A DNA stretch of 19,321 nt. Source: Alphaproteobacteria bacterium (GTDB lineage: Bacteria; Pseudomonadota; Alphaproteobacteria; UBA8366). Both the position numbers and the translations under genes were made by a program. Shown piece after piece: positions 1 through 8,378 of this stretch; within the stretch, counting starts at the first letter, position 1; every line of letters starts with the position of its first letter. A model generated the notes under the pieces. The model had not been told where the DNA came from and searched no databases. It saw only the letters and a list, made by a program, of their open reading frames with translations. The DNA lies in assembly GCA_029861675.1 (NCBI GenBank), contig JAOTYV010000059.1, positions 1 through 19,321 of the forward strand. Direction: 5' to 3'.

Positions 1-580
1 GCGACAGTACCGGGCGCTTCGCCATCGGAAGATAGACCAAGCCACTCGCCAAGCCCGCCCCGGCGATGAGCAGCATCACCGCGTGCCAGCCAAAGATCGC
101 CGCCAGCGGCAGGGCAAAGGCGCCGAGCGTCCATCCGATCGGCACGCCGGTCTGTTTGAGGCCCATCACCGTGCCGCGGCGGTTGCGAGGAAACCAGTCG
201 AACACCGCCTTGGCGGTCGCCGGGTTCATGCAGGCATAACCGACACCCATAATTCCGGCGCCGATCAGGCACGGCATGTAGCCATCGGCCTGGCTGAAAA
301 CCCCGGCGCCGCCGGCAAGAAACACGAAACCGAGCAGTATCGTCCAGCCAATGCCGAGCCGGTCGACCGCAATGCCGGACGGCAGTCCCGCCGCGCCTTG
401 ACAGACCGTATAGGCGGTCGACAGTAGCCCGATTTCAGCCAATGACAGACCGAGATCCTGCTTGATCAGCGGCGCCATCGCGGCAATTGCCGCCAGATTG
501 ATCGAGCCCATGACATGCGGCGCGATCAGCAACGCCAGCAACATTGCCCGGGGCGTTGCCGGTGCGGATCGGCCTGGCAT
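1..580 (-). CDS. MFS transporter, N-terminal part (cut by window edge)
   Basis: This reading frame starts at ATG 580-578 and stays open to the window edge, giving the first 193 residues of an integral-membrane permease. It shows hydrophobic helices at about residues 11-38, 49-70, 79-97, 101-122 and 145-186. The loop 2-3 signature is visible as GIAVDRLG (69-76), and MGLKQTGVPIG (139-149) is typical of the anion/organic-acid branch of 12-helix MFS permeases related to CynX/NarK-like proteins. The substrate cannot be read from this half. The start lies nine bases after the stop of the GMC oxidoreductase gene, and the AGGA ribosome site overlaps that TAG stop, so the two are almost certainly co-transcribed and translationally coupled. 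It may import the oxidoreductase substrate, which is inference from position only. The C-terminal half lies outside the window. Confidence 0.88.
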   Translation of the reverse strand, partial: MPGRSAPATPRAMLLALLIAPHVMGSINLAAIAAMAPLIKQDLGLSLAEIGLLSTAYTVCQGAAGLPSGIAVDRLGIGWTILLGFVFLAGGAGVFSQADGYMPCLIGAGIMGVGYACMNPATAKAVFDWFPRNRRGTVMGLKQTGVPIGWTLGAFALPLAAIFGWHAVMLLIAGAGLASGLVYLPMAKRPVLS

Positions 581-589
581 GCCGGTATC

Positions 590-2185
590 CTAGGCGGCGC
601 TTGCCAGCACCATTTCCGCCGCCTTCTCGCCGATCATGATGGAGGGAGCGTTGGTATTGCCCGAGGTCAGCGTCGGCATGATCGAGGCGTCGGCCACGCG
701 TAGCCCCCGCAATCCGTGCACGCGAAGCTGATCGTCGACCACCGCCATGGGGTCGGTGCCCATCTTGCACGTGCCCACCGGATGATAGGTTGTCTCCGCG
801 GTTTCGCGCACCCATTGGAGGATCTCGGAATCGGATTCTAGTTTGGCGCCCGGCGCGATTTCCGAGCCGACGATGTCTTGCAGGGACGCGGCGCTCATGA
901 ACTCCCGGGCCTTGCGTAACGCCACCAGCAGACCTTCGCGGTCGATTTCCGAGGATAGAAAGTTGAACTTGATCGCGGGCGGCGTCTTCGGGTCGGCCGT
1001 CTTTACGTGAATGCTGCCGGTGCTGTCCGAACGCAACACATTGACGTTGATGGTGACGCCGCGCTCCGGCGAGATCGTCCGGTTCGGGCCGGCGATAAAC
1101 GGCAGGCAGGAAAAGGTGGCGTCGGGCGATTCCAGACCCTCGCGTGTCCGGAAATAGACGCGGATCGGCGAGGCCGGCATGGACAAAAAGCCGCGCCGAG
1201 TCGCCGCGTATCGCAATACTTGTCCGACGAGGCGGAGGCCGCGTGCCGTGTCGCTATAGGTGATGCCCGGCACGGTGATCTGATACTTCATGCGCGGCGA
1301 ATAGTGGTCCCGGAGGTTCTCGCCGACTCCCGGCAAGGCATGGCGTACCGCGATGCCGGAATCCTGCAACACCTCCGGTTTGCCGATGCCCGACAATTCC
1401 AGCAGTTGCGGCGAGTTGATCGATCCCGCGCTGACGATGACTTCCCGTTCCGCGCGGGCTTCCCGCGTCGTGCCGCCGACCGAATAGCGTACGCCGACGC
1501 AGCGTTGATCCTCGATCAGCAGGGCCTCGGTGAGCGCCTCCGTTTCGATCTGCAAATTCTGCCGGTTTCGCGCCGGGTCGAGATAGCAATAGGCGGTGCT
1601 CATCCGGCGGCCCTTGTTGATCGTCGCCTGCGTCATGCAGATGCCGTCCTGCGCTGTCCCGTTGTAGTCCGGGTTGTACTTGATGCCGATTTCCTCGGCG
1701 GCCCGGATCATCGCGTCATACAGCGGACCGCCCTCGGTTGTATCGGTGACCCGCAGCGGGCCATCGCGGCCGCGCAAGGCATCGTCGCCGCCGTCATAAC
1801 TCTCCATCCGCTTGAAGATCGGCAGCACGTCGCTGTAGCTCCAGCCGCGATTGCCGAGCTGCGCCCAGTGATCGTAGTCATGCGCCTGTCCGCGGACGAA
1901 GACCATGCCGTTGATGGAGCTCGAACCGCCGAGCAACCGGCCGCGGGGAACCGGAATGCGCCGCTGGCCCGTGCTTTCCTCGGGTTCGGAATCGTAACAC
2001 CAATTGGCGGCGGGATTGTCGATCAGCTTGCCGAAGCAGATCGGAATGCGCGACCACGGATGGCTCGCGCGCCCGGCTTCCAGCAGCAGGACCCGATGTT
2101 TTCCGTTGGCGGTCAGCCGGTTTGCAAGGACCGACCCGGCCGACCCGGCGCCCACCACGATGTAGTCGAATGTTTGACTTTCCAT
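590..2185 (-). CDS. GMC family FAD-dependent oxidoreductase (choline/alcohol dehydrogenase-like)
   Basis: The 531-residue product has the usual length for bacterial choline/alcohol dehydrogenases of the glucose-methanol-choline family, cytosolic or peripherally bound. The FAD dinucleotide fold is GAGSAG (12-17). GMC signature 1 is RGRLLGGSSSINGMVFVRG (81-99), and signature 2 is GSINSPQLLELSGIG (254-268). The catalytic His is H468 in YHPVGTCKMG, and the C-terminal Asn-rich active-site segment is SGNTNAPS (508-515). It oxidises a primary or secondary alcohol, but the substrate is not determined by these motifs. The ATG at 2185 is chosen because the FAD motif then begins at residue 12, as is normal. 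A longer frame to 2317 adds 44 residues without family resemblance. The MFS gene follows after nine bases. The CoxL-like gene is divergent across a 184-bp gap. On the minus strand, a TACAAT at 2229-2224 is a possible -10 element, but no good -35 accompanies it. Confidence 0.93.
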   Translation of the reverse strand: MESQTFDYIVVGAGSAGSVLANRLTANGKHRVLLLEAGRASHPWSRIPICFGKLIDNPAANWCYDSEPEESTGQRRIPVPRGRLLGGSSSINGMVFVRGQAHDYDHWAQLGNRGWSYSDVLPIFKRMESYDGGDDALRGRDGPLRVTDTTEGGPLYDAMIRAAEEIGIKYNPDYNGTAQDGICMTQATINKGRRMSTAYCYLDPARNRQNLQIETEALTEALLIEDQRCVGVRYSVGGTTREARAEREVIVSAGSINSPQLLELSGIGKPEVLQDSGIAVRHALPGVGENLRDHYSPRMKYQITVPGITYSDTARGLRLVGQVLRYAATRRGFLSMPASPIRVYFRTREGLESPDATFSCLPFIAGPNRTISPERGVTINVNVLRSDSTGSIHVKTADPKTPPAIKFNFLSSEIDREGLLVALRKAREFMSAASLQDIVGSEIAPGAKLESDSEILQWVRETAETTYHPVGTCKMGTDPMAVVDDQLRVHGLRGLRVADASIMPTLTSGNTNAPSIMIGEKAAEMVLASAA

Positions 2186-2369
2186 TCCGCGTGTCCATTT
2201 CCTGAATCGTATTTGGTTGACGCATTGTAGCGGCAAGAGCGCCAAGAAGGAAAAGGGCGCGCCCGCAGGACTTGCCATGCTGCCGCTTGATCGGAGAGGA
2301 TAGTCGGTGGAATGCACGTCCCAGATTGCAGACCCGCATCCGGCGCCACCGTATCAGGAGAATTCGCGC

Positions 2370-4697
2370 ATGTTGAAATACGCCATCGGACAATCGGTCC
2401 CCCGTACCGAGGATCCGCGTCTTCTCAAGGGCCGCGGCAGCTATGTGGATGATTTTGCGCTGCCGAACCAGGCGCATGCGGTGATGGTCCGTTCGCCTTA
2501 TGCGCATGCGGAAATCAAAGGTATCGATACGTCCGCGGCGCTGGCCATGCCGGGTGTGCTCGCGGTTCTGACCGGCGCGGATCATGAAGCGGACGGCCTC
2601 GGCGGCGTTGTTGGCCCGACGCCTTTCAAGCGCCGCGACGGCGCGATCATGTATCGTCCGCCGCGCCCATCCGTGACCGGGGATCGGGTGCGTCATGTGG
2701 GACAGATTGTCGCCGTGGTGGTCGCCGATACGGTCGATATCGCCAAGGATGCGGGAGAATTGGTGGAGGTCGATTACGAATCGCTTCCCCATATCGTGGC
2801 AACCGACAAGGCGGCGGATCCGGAAGCGCCGTTACTGTGGGAGGAGTGTTCCCGCAATGAATCCTTTTTCTACGAGTGCGGCGACGCCGCCGCGACCGAC
2901 GCCGCGATCGAGTCCGCGCCGCATGTCTTCAGCCAGCGGTTCGTGATCAACCGGGTGAATGCCAATTCGATGGAGCCGCGCGGTGCGCTGGCGGAATACG
3001 ATCCGGGGCGCGATCACTACACGATGTATTCGGGCGTTCAGCGGCCTTATGCGGGGCGCACCGAGCTTTGTAAGAACGTCTTTCATATCCGTGAAAATCA
3101 GATGCGGTTCGTGACCGGCGACATGGGCGGTTCCTTCGGCATGAAGGGCGCGTTCTATCCCGAAATGCCGCTGGTTGCCTGGGCGTCGAAACGCGTCGGG
3201 CGGCCGGTCAAATGGCGCTGCGAACGCAGCGAAGGCTTCGTCGCCGACGACCATGCGCGGGACAATGTCAGTGAGGTCGACCTGGCGCTCGACAAGGACG
3301 GCAAATTCCTGGCGTTGCGCGTGCGCACCAGCGCCAATCTCGGCGCTTACGTTTCATCCGGCGGCTTCGGGCCGCCGACCAACAATATCGGCGGGCTTGC
3401 CGGGGTCTATACGACGCCGGCGATCCATGTCGCGGTGTCCGCCGTGCTGACCAACACCTCGCCGATGTCCGCCTATCGCGGCGCCGGCCGGCCCGAGGCG
3501 TCGTACATTCTCGAACGGACCATCGACATCGCGGCCCGCGAATTGAAGATCGACCCGGCAGAGCTGCGGCGGCGCAACCTCATTCCGCCCGAGGCGATGC
3601 CGTACAAGACACCGCTCACCTTCACCTATGATTGCGGCGAGTTCGAAGCGATTCTCGACCAGTCGCTCGAAAAGGCCGCGTATGCCGGATTTGCCGACAG
3701 GCGCGCGCAGTCGGCGAAGGAAGGCAAGCTTCGCGGCATCGGCATGTCGTGCACGATCGAGCGCGCGGCGGCGCCGCAATCCGAGACCGCCGAACTGCGA
3801 TTCGACCCGTCGGGAACCGCCACGATATTGGTCGGCACAACGCCGCACGGCCAGGGTCACGAGACGATTTACAAGCAGATCGTTTGCGAGAAGCTCGGCA
3901 TGGAGCCGGAAGATCTCGTCGTGATCGAAGGCGATACCGACAAGGTGTCCTATGGAACCGGCACCGGCGGCTCGCGGTCGGCCGCGATCGGCGGTTCGGC
4001 GGTACTGCACGCGGCGGAAAAGATCCTCGACAAGACACGCAAGATCGCCGCGAATTTGCTGGAGGCGTCCGAGGCGGATATCGCGTTCGAGGATGGGCGG
4101 TTCCTGATTGCCGGCACCGACCGTTCGATCGATTTTCAGGATGCCGCGAAGGCGGCGTTCAACGCGAAAAAGGTGCCCGAGGGGATGGAGCAGGGCCTCT
4201 ATGAATTCGCCACCTATTCGCCGGAGGTCAACAATTATCCAAACGGCTGCCATATCGTCGAAGTCGAGGTGACGCCGGAGACCGGCGAGATCGAGCTGCT
4301 GCGCTACAACGTCATCGACGATTGCGGCGTCGAGATCAACCCGCTGCTGGTCAAGGGGCAGGTGCATGGCGGCATCGCGCAGGGCGCCGGTCAGGCGCTG
4401 ATGGAGCACATGGCCTACGAGGCCGACAGCGGCCAGCTGCTCTCCGGCTCGTTCATGGATTACACCATGCCGCGCGCCGATAATTTCTGCAGCTTCGACG
4501 TCGGCGCGCACCCGGTGCCGACCGCGACCAATCCGCTCGGCGTGAAAGGCGTCGGCGAGGCCGGTACGGTGGGCTCGCTGGCGGCGGTGATGAACGCGGT
4601 CAACAATGCGCTCGAGCCGGTCGGCGTCAAACATCTCGAAATGCCGATGACGCCGGAGCGGGTCTGGCGGGCGATACAGGAGGCGGCCGCGTCGTAG
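2370..4697 (+). CDS. Xanthine dehydrogenase/CoxL family molybdopterin-binding large subunit (form II type)
   Basis: The 775-residue protein matches the large subunit of aerobic CO dehydrogenase-like molybdenum hydroxylases. It has the N-terminal a/b hammerhead domain (about 1-135, beginning IGQSVPRTEDPRLLKGRG) and then the molybdopterin-binding domain. Visible motifs are GGSFGMKG (253-260), AYRGAGR (368-374), PHGQGHET (492-499) and GVGEAGTVG (727-735), where E730 corresponds to the conserved catalytic Glu. AYRGAGR is the form II signature. True CO-oxidising form I CoxL carries AYRCSFR, so CO is probably not the substrate. Start ATG 2370 has AGGAG nine bases upstream and places the family N-terminus at residue 1; the frame is open back to 2307. 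The family normally works as a complex with an iron-sulfur subunit and an FAD subunit, and neither is encoded beside it here. It converges with the GST gene. Confidence 0.93.
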   Translation: MLKYAIGQSVPRTEDPRLLKGRGSYVDDFALPNQAHAVMVRSPYAHAEIKGIDTSAALAMPGVLAVLTGADHEADGLGGVVGPTPFKRRDGAIMYRPPRPSVTGDRVRHVGQIVAVVVADTVDIAKDAGELVEVDYESLPHIVATDKAADPEAPLLWEECSRNESFFYECGDAAATDAAIESAPHVFSQRFVINRVNANSMEPRGALAEYDPGRDHYTMYSGVQRPYAGRTELCKNVFHIRENQMRFVTGDMGGSFGMKGAFYPEMPLVAWASKRVGRPVKWRCERSEGFVADDHARDNVSEVDLALDKDGKFLALRVRTSANLGAYVSSGGFGPPTNNIGGLAGVYTTPAIHVAVSAVLTNTSPMSAYRGAGRPEASYILERTIDIAARELKIDPAELRRRNLIPPEAMPYKTPLTFTYDCGEFEAILDQSLEKAAYAGFADRRAQSAKEGKLRGIGMSCTIERAAAPQSETAELRFDPSGTATILVGTTPHGQGHETIYKQIVCEKLGMEPEDLVVIEGDTDKVSYGTGTGGSRSAAIGGSAVLHAAEKILDKTRKIAANLLEASEADIAFEDGRFLIAGTDRSIDFQDAAKAAFNAKKVPEGMEQGLYEFATYSPEVNNYPNGCHIVEVEVTPETGEIELLRYNVIDDCGVEINPLLVKGQVHGGIAQGAGQALMEHMAYEADSGQLLSGSFMDYTMPRADNFCSFDVGAHPVPTATNPLGVKGVGEAGTVGSLAAVMNAVNNALEPVGVKHLEMPMTPERVWRAIQEAAAS

Positions 4698-4743
4698 CGC
4701 AAATCCCGAGCGAACCGAAACGGTTCGCGGTGACGTATTTGCG
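4698..4743. terminator. Two-tier inverted repeat after the CoxL-like gene
   Basis: An inner perfect 8-bp hairpin with a 3-base loop (GCGAACCG-AAA-CGGTTCGC, 4710-4728) sits inside an outer 7-bp inverted repeat, CGCAAAT (4698-4704) and ATTTGCG (4737-4743). It begins right after the TAG stop and lies between convergent genes. That position suits transcription termination or 3'-end protection, but no T-run follows on either strand. A second inverted repeat, AGGCCAT/ATGGCCT (4759-4765 and 4792-4798), lies nearer the GST gene. Confidence 0.4.
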
Positions 4744-4825
4744 TAGAGACAAAGAGATAGGCCATCTCCCCAGAGTCAATTTGAGCCGGAAATGGCCTCG
4801 CCGCGGCTCCCGTGTCGGCGCGCGA

Positions 4826-5428
4826 TCAGAACGACGGTTTGGTGCTCGCCATCGACGGGCGCTGCATCATCGTCTCGAACCAGGCCGCCAATTTGGGCCG
4901 GCCCTTGCGCCAGTCGTCGCCCGGATGCCGCCCGTCGGCGTAACCCAGCGATGCGACAGCGGTAATGGTTCCCATGTCGATTTGGTGGTCGAACCGGTCG
5001 ACCAACGATTCCAGCGCGTCGTAACAGTGCTGCGCGCGCGCTGCTTCCTTCTCGATTGCCGCGGGTGATTGTATCGAGGACTCCCTTCGATTCTCATGCG
5101 ACCGGGTAAACAGCGAATCCATCAGCATCGACGCGATCCCTTCCACCTGATAGGTGAATTCCCGCGCCGCCGGATCGGACGGGTAAAGCTTGCCGCCGGA
5201 AACTTCATCCAGGTAGCGCGCGATGATCAGGGATTCGCATAAAAATACGCCGCTATCGGTAAGCAGCGCGGGCACTTTGCCGCCCGGACCGTATTCTTTG
5301 ACGATCGAGCTCTTTTCCTGAAGCGGTTCGAGATTGATTTCCTCGACGCGATCCTGCAGACCGGCTTCCTGGACAGCGATTCGGGGCCGGCGGGCGTAAG
5401 GGGAATTGGCGGAATAGAATAGTTTCAT
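4826..5428 (-). CDS. Glutathione S-transferase family protein (YibF-like)
   Basis: The 200-residue cytosolic protein has a thioredoxin-fold N-terminal domain (1-76) and an all-helical C-terminal domain, the standard GST plan and length. Ser9 in SANSPYARRPRI is the likely glutathione-activating residue. GKVPAL (50-55) contains the cis-Pro P53, and ES (65-66) is the glutathione gamma-glutamyl contact. The overall pattern resembles the YibF/beta-like group. It presumably conjugates or reduces an electrophile with glutathione, of unknown identity. Start ATG 5428 has AGGAG nine bases upstream. The longer frame to 5671 runs into the preceding gene and is rejected. It lies 83 bp downstream of the DHA2 efflux gene on the same strand. 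A detoxification pairing is plausible, but a terminator-like hairpin lies between them. Confidence 0.92.
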   Translation of the reverse strand: MKLFYSANSPYARRPRIAVQEAGLQDRVEEINLEPLQEKSSIVKEYGPGGKVPALLTDSGVFLCESLIIARYLDEVSGGKLYPSDPAAREFTYQVEGIASMLMDSLFTRSHENRRESSIQSPAAIEKEAARAQHCYDALESLVDRFDHQIDMGTITAVASLGYADGRHPGDDWRKGRPKLAAWFETMMQRPSMASTKPSF

Positions 5429-5463
5429 GGCGGGGGCTCCTGTCTGTCGAATACTCTTGTTGG

Positions 5464-5493
5464 AAAACATGGCCGTTCGGCGAAACGCGGCCA
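5464..5493 (-). terminator. Candidate rho-independent terminator after the DHA2 transporter
   Basis: On the minus strand, TGGCC (5493-5489) pairs with GGCCA (5474-5470). The loop can extend the stem with GTT/AAC, and TG then TTTT follows (5467-5464 as a T-run). It lies 19 bp after the transporter stop codon and 36 bp before the GST start. The stem is imperfect, with a 2-base bulge, so this is a moderate call. Confidence 0.4.
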
Positions 5494-5511
5494 ATGCGCC
5501 GATATCACACT

Positions 5512-7032
5512 CTATGAATCCGGCCGCTTTCGCACCAGGAAAACCAGCGGCAACAGCAGTAAAATCAGCACTGTCATCAGATTGAAATCGTACAGGTAGG
5601 CGAGGAATTCCGCCTGCCGGTTTACCTCGCGCTCCAGGCTGACGAGGCCACTGACCGTCCCGGTATCCCATTGATCGGGCAGGGTCAGATGGCGCAGCCG
5701 CTCGTTATAGATGCTGATGTTTTCCATCAGCGCACCGCGATTCTCCTGCGTGTTGCGGACGAGCTGTCCGACCAGCACCGAGACGCCGACGCTGGATCCG
5801 ATGCGCCGGCCGAGACTGAGCATGCTTGTCGCATCGGGGCGCAGCGCCGAGTCGATCGATTGGAACGCCATTGCGGTAACGGATACCGAAAAGAACCCGA
5901 AGCCGGCGCCTTGCAGCGTGATGATGAAGGCAATTGTCCAGGCGTCCACATCGCGGGTGAATTGCGCCATCATCCAGGTCGATGCCGCCATGCAGAGGAT
6001 GCCGAGGACCACCACCGGGCGCGGCTGGAACCGCGCCAAGAACGCGCCCGCGATGACCGACGCGATCAAGGTGCCGACGCCGCGCGGCGCGACAAGCAGG
6101 CCCGCGGTCGAGACCGGGTAGTTCATATGATTTTGCAGGAGCGAGGGCAGAAGGCCGGCAAAGCCGATCACCATGATGGCGAGAATGAAGATAAAGAACA
6201 CGCCGATCAGAAAATCCCGGTCGGCGAAGATCGCCGGGTTGATATAGGCGTTTCGCGTGGTCGAAACATGGACGACGAACTGGTAGAACGCGGCGGCGCC
6301 CAGCGCGGCCCAGATGATGATTTCGGTGGAGTCGAACCAGTTTTGCCGCTCGCCGCGGTCGAGCATGAGCTGCAGCATGCCAATCGCGACGCTGAGCAGG
6401 ATGAAGCCGAAGAAATCGAATTTCGGCGGTTCCTTGATCTTGTCTTCCGGAACGTAGCGGTAGATCAGCCAAAATCCGAACAGGCACAGCGGCAGATTGC
6501 TGTAATAGATCCAGCGCCAGCTCAGATATTCGGTCAGCAGGCCGCCCAAGATAGGGCCGATCATCACGCCGCTCATACGGCCCGCGGTGAGCCAGCTAAT
6601 GGCGACGCCGTATTCCTCCCGGGGATAGCTGGCGAACATCACCTGATGGCTCAGCGGCCCCATCCCCGCGGCGCTGATCCCTTGCAGGAAGCGGTAGGCC
6701 ACCAGCTCCGCCAGGGAATCCGATTGGGCCACCAGCAGGGTGCAGACGAAGAACGCCGCCGTGGTGATCAGCAGTAGGCGCCGCGCGCCGAAGCGCCGGC
6801 TCAGCCAGGCGAACAGCGGGGTAAAGATGGCCGACGCCACGAGAAACGAGGTCAGGATCCAGGCGGCTTCGTCGATCGTCGCCGACATCACGCCGCGAAT
6901 TTCGGGCAAGGCCACGGCGGACGCAAAGGTGTCCATCCCCTGCATCGCCGCGGCCGACGTCATGGCGCAGGCGATCAGCCGGCGGCGGCCCGCCGTCAGC
7001 GGCACACCGGTCGAGGCGTCGTCCGTGCTCAT
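5512..7032 (-). CDS. DHA2 family (EmrB/QacA-type) 14-helix MFS drug-efflux transporter
   Basis: This 506-residue inner-membrane protein has the 14-helix layout and length of EmrB-type proton antiporters. Diagnostic segments are QGMDTFASAVALPEI (31-45, helix 1 with the DHA2 Asp D34), WLSRRFGARRLLL (76-88, motif A), GPILGGLL (159-166, antiporter motif C) and SWRWIYYSNLP (171-181), which is characteristic of DHA2. The last helix is near the C-terminus and ends in VFLVRKRPDS. It probably exports a hydrophobic or anionic toxic compound. No EmrA-type membrane-fusion partner or TolC is adjacent, so it may work alone or with a distant partner. The start ATG 7032 has only a weak ribosome site. It lies 88 bp downstream of the cyclodeaminase-family gene on the same strand. 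Confidence 0.93.
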   Translation of the reverse strand: MSTDDASTGVPLTAGRRRLIACAMTSAAAMQGMDTFASAVALPEIRGVMSATIDEAAWILTSFLVASAIFTPLFAWLSRRFGARRLLLITTAAFFVCTLLVAQSDSLAELVAYRFLQGISAAGMGPLSHQVMFASYPREEYGVAISWLTAGRMSGVMIGPILGGLLTEYLSWRWIYYSNLPLCLFGFWLIYRYVPEDKIKEPPKFDFFGFILLSVAIGMLQLMLDRGERQNWFDSTEIIIWAALGAAAFYQFVVHVSTTRNAYINPAIFADRDFLIGVFFIFILAIMVIGFAGLLPSLLQNHMNYPVSTAGLLVAPRGVGTLIASVIAGAFLARFQPRPVVVLGILCMAASTWMMAQFTRDVDAWTIAFIITLQGAGFGFFSVSVTAMAFQSIDSALRPDATSMLSLGRRIGSSVGVSVLVGQLVRNTQENRGALMENISIYNERLRHLTLPDQWDTGTVSGLVSLEREVNRQAEFLAYLYDFNLMTVLILLLLPLVFLVRKRPDS

Positions 7033-7120
7033 GTAGCCACGATATGGCGGGAGCAGTGCGGCCGGACCCGATTATCGACGCATGTCTTTGGTGACGCAGG
7101 CTGTCGCAATACAGGGTGTC

Positions 7121-8194
7121 CTACGGGTGTACATCTTCGGTGAACCAGTCGGTCGGCAGCGCGTTGCCCATGCCGAGTTCGCGGGCCTTGCGGTAGACCA
7201 CCGCGCCGCAGGCGGCAAACTGGTATCCGGTGCCCGTGTTGTTGAGGAAGCACGTCACCTGATCGTCGCGCGTCCGGCTTTCCGCCCGCCCGGCGATCAG
7301 GTCGAAGAGCGTCGGCAGCGTGTCGAAATCGACCGCCTGCTTGACCGATTCGGCTTTGCCGCGCACCGGCCCGATTTGCGGCAGGTCGTCGGTTTTGCGT
7401 TCCGGCTGCTGGTCTTCCCGATTGTGAATGACCACGCGGTCCGCCCGGGCGATCGCCGCCGGTGCGATTTCGGGCAGTTTGATCGACCCCACATGCATGC
7501 CCGGTTCGATCCAGTCTTCGAAGAAAACATGGTCGAGCGCGCTGGTCGCGCACAGCACAGCGTCCGCGCCTTTGACTGCATCATCCGGCGTGTCCGCCGG
7601 CGCCACGTCGAGGGCCAGGGTTTCGCTCCATTCGCGGCAGAAGGCGTCGCGGTTTTCATGGTTGGGGCTGAAGCAGCGGACCTTTTCGACCGGGCGCACC
7701 GCCGCAATGGCCATCAGTTGCGCGCCGGCCTGCCAGCCGGACCCGATCAGGCCGACCGTGCGGGTATCCGCCCGGGCGAGGTATTTGGCGCCGAGGCCGC
7801 TGGTCGCGCCGACGCGCAGCCGCTGCATCACGCCGTCGGGAAAAATGGCCAGCGGTTCGCCCGTGTCGGTACTGAACAGCAGCACCAGCCCGACCCAGCG
7901 TTTGTTGGGCGCCGCCGGTACTTTCACCCGGCGCTTCACGCCGCCGACCTCCGGAAAGGTGATGATGTCGGAATTGATGCGCACCGCGCCGGTGCCGAAT
8001 TTCGGCGCGATCCCGTCGGCGGATTTAAGACCGTAGATCGCGCCGGGTGTTTTGGTCGGCGCCAGGCTGTCGCTGCGCGGCCGCACCACGCCGCGGCCGG
8101 CCGCCAGCTCCGCATAGGCGTCTTCGAGCACCGCGATGCAGTCGGGCATGGTGAGCAGCGTTTCGATGTCCGCGTTTGAGAGGATCAGCGTCAT
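7121..8194 (-). CDS. Ornithine cyclodeaminase / mu-crystallin / alanine dehydrogenase family protein
   Basis: The 357-residue NAD(P)-dependent enzyme has an N-terminal substrate-binding domain and a Rossmann domain with GLIGSGWQAGAQ (148-159). The family core GVMQRLRVGATSGLGAKYLA (121-140) is clear. Known members deaminate and cyclise ornithine, reduce ketimines or interconvert amino and keto acids. The position that usually holds the EYEPQ/DSP-type substrate segment after the Rossmann fold reads IHNREDQQPE (256-265), so the substrate cannot be assigned and ornithine is doubtful. It is slightly longer than the roughly 315-350 residues usual for the family. The start ATG 8194 has a weak ribosome site. 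It is divergent from the dienelactone hydrolase gene across 184 bp that contain a palindrome. It is followed at 88 bp by the efflux gene and may share its transcript. Confidence 0.88.
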   Translation of the reverse strand: MTLILSNADIETLLTMPDCIAVLEDAYAELAAGRGVVRPRSDSLAPTKTPGAIYGLKSADGIAPKFGTGAVRINSDIITFPEVGGVKRRVKVPAAPNKRWVGLVLLFSTDTGEPLAIFPDGVMQRLRVGATSGLGAKYLARADTRTVGLIGSGWQAGAQLMAIAAVRPVEKVRCFSPNHENRDAFCREWSETLALDVAPADTPDDAVKGADAVLCATSALDHVFFEDWIEPGMHVGSIKLPEIAPAAIARADRVVIHNREDQQPERKTDDLPQIGPVRGKAESVKQAVDFDTLPTLFDLIAGRAESRTRDDQVTCFLNNTGTGYQFAACGAVVYRKARELGMGNALPTDWFTEDVHP

Positions 8195-8236
8195 ATTAGT
8201 GTCTCAGTGTAGATCGCCCGTATCGGTCAGATCGCT

Positions 8237-8253
8237 GGATCGTGTCATGATCC
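8237..8253. promoter_or_regulatory. Imperfect palindrome in a divergent intergenic region (candidate operator)
   Basis: GGATCGTGTCATGATCC has 5-bp perfect arms (GGATC/GATCC) and two more matched pairs inside, 14 of 17 positions agreeing with its own reverse complement. It lies 43 bp from the cyclodeaminase-family start and 126 bp from the hydrolase start, a position suited to a dimeric regulator controlling both genes. No regulator gene is adjacent, so this is a candidate only. Confidence 0.3.
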
Positions 8254-8378
8254 GTGCACGCGGTCGAGGTTTGCTGCCGCTCGCACATTGGGGCGGCATG
8301 CTGTTAGAGTATCGGGAGTTCGAGCACCGACCCAAGTCTGGCGGTTGAAAAACAACGCCCTATCAAGTGGAGGCACCC

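Noticed and set aside
2307..2369. An extended N-terminus of 21 residues for the CoxL-like protein.
   Set aside because: The AGGAG site lies directly before ATG 2370, and the family N-terminus begins there.
2370..4697. Calling the molybdenum enzyme an aerobic carbon monoxide dehydrogenase.
   Set aside because: The active-site loop is AYRGAGR (form II), not AYRCSFR, and the other two subunits are absent.
5429..5671. An 81-residue N-terminal extension of the GST.
   Set aside because: It overlaps the end of the DHA2 transporter gene; ATG 5428 has a strong ribosome site and starts the thioredoxin fold.
7121..8194. Naming the cyclodeaminase-family protein ornithine cyclodeaminase.
   Set aside because: The substrate segment after the Rossmann fold does not match the ornithine enzyme, so only the family is supported.
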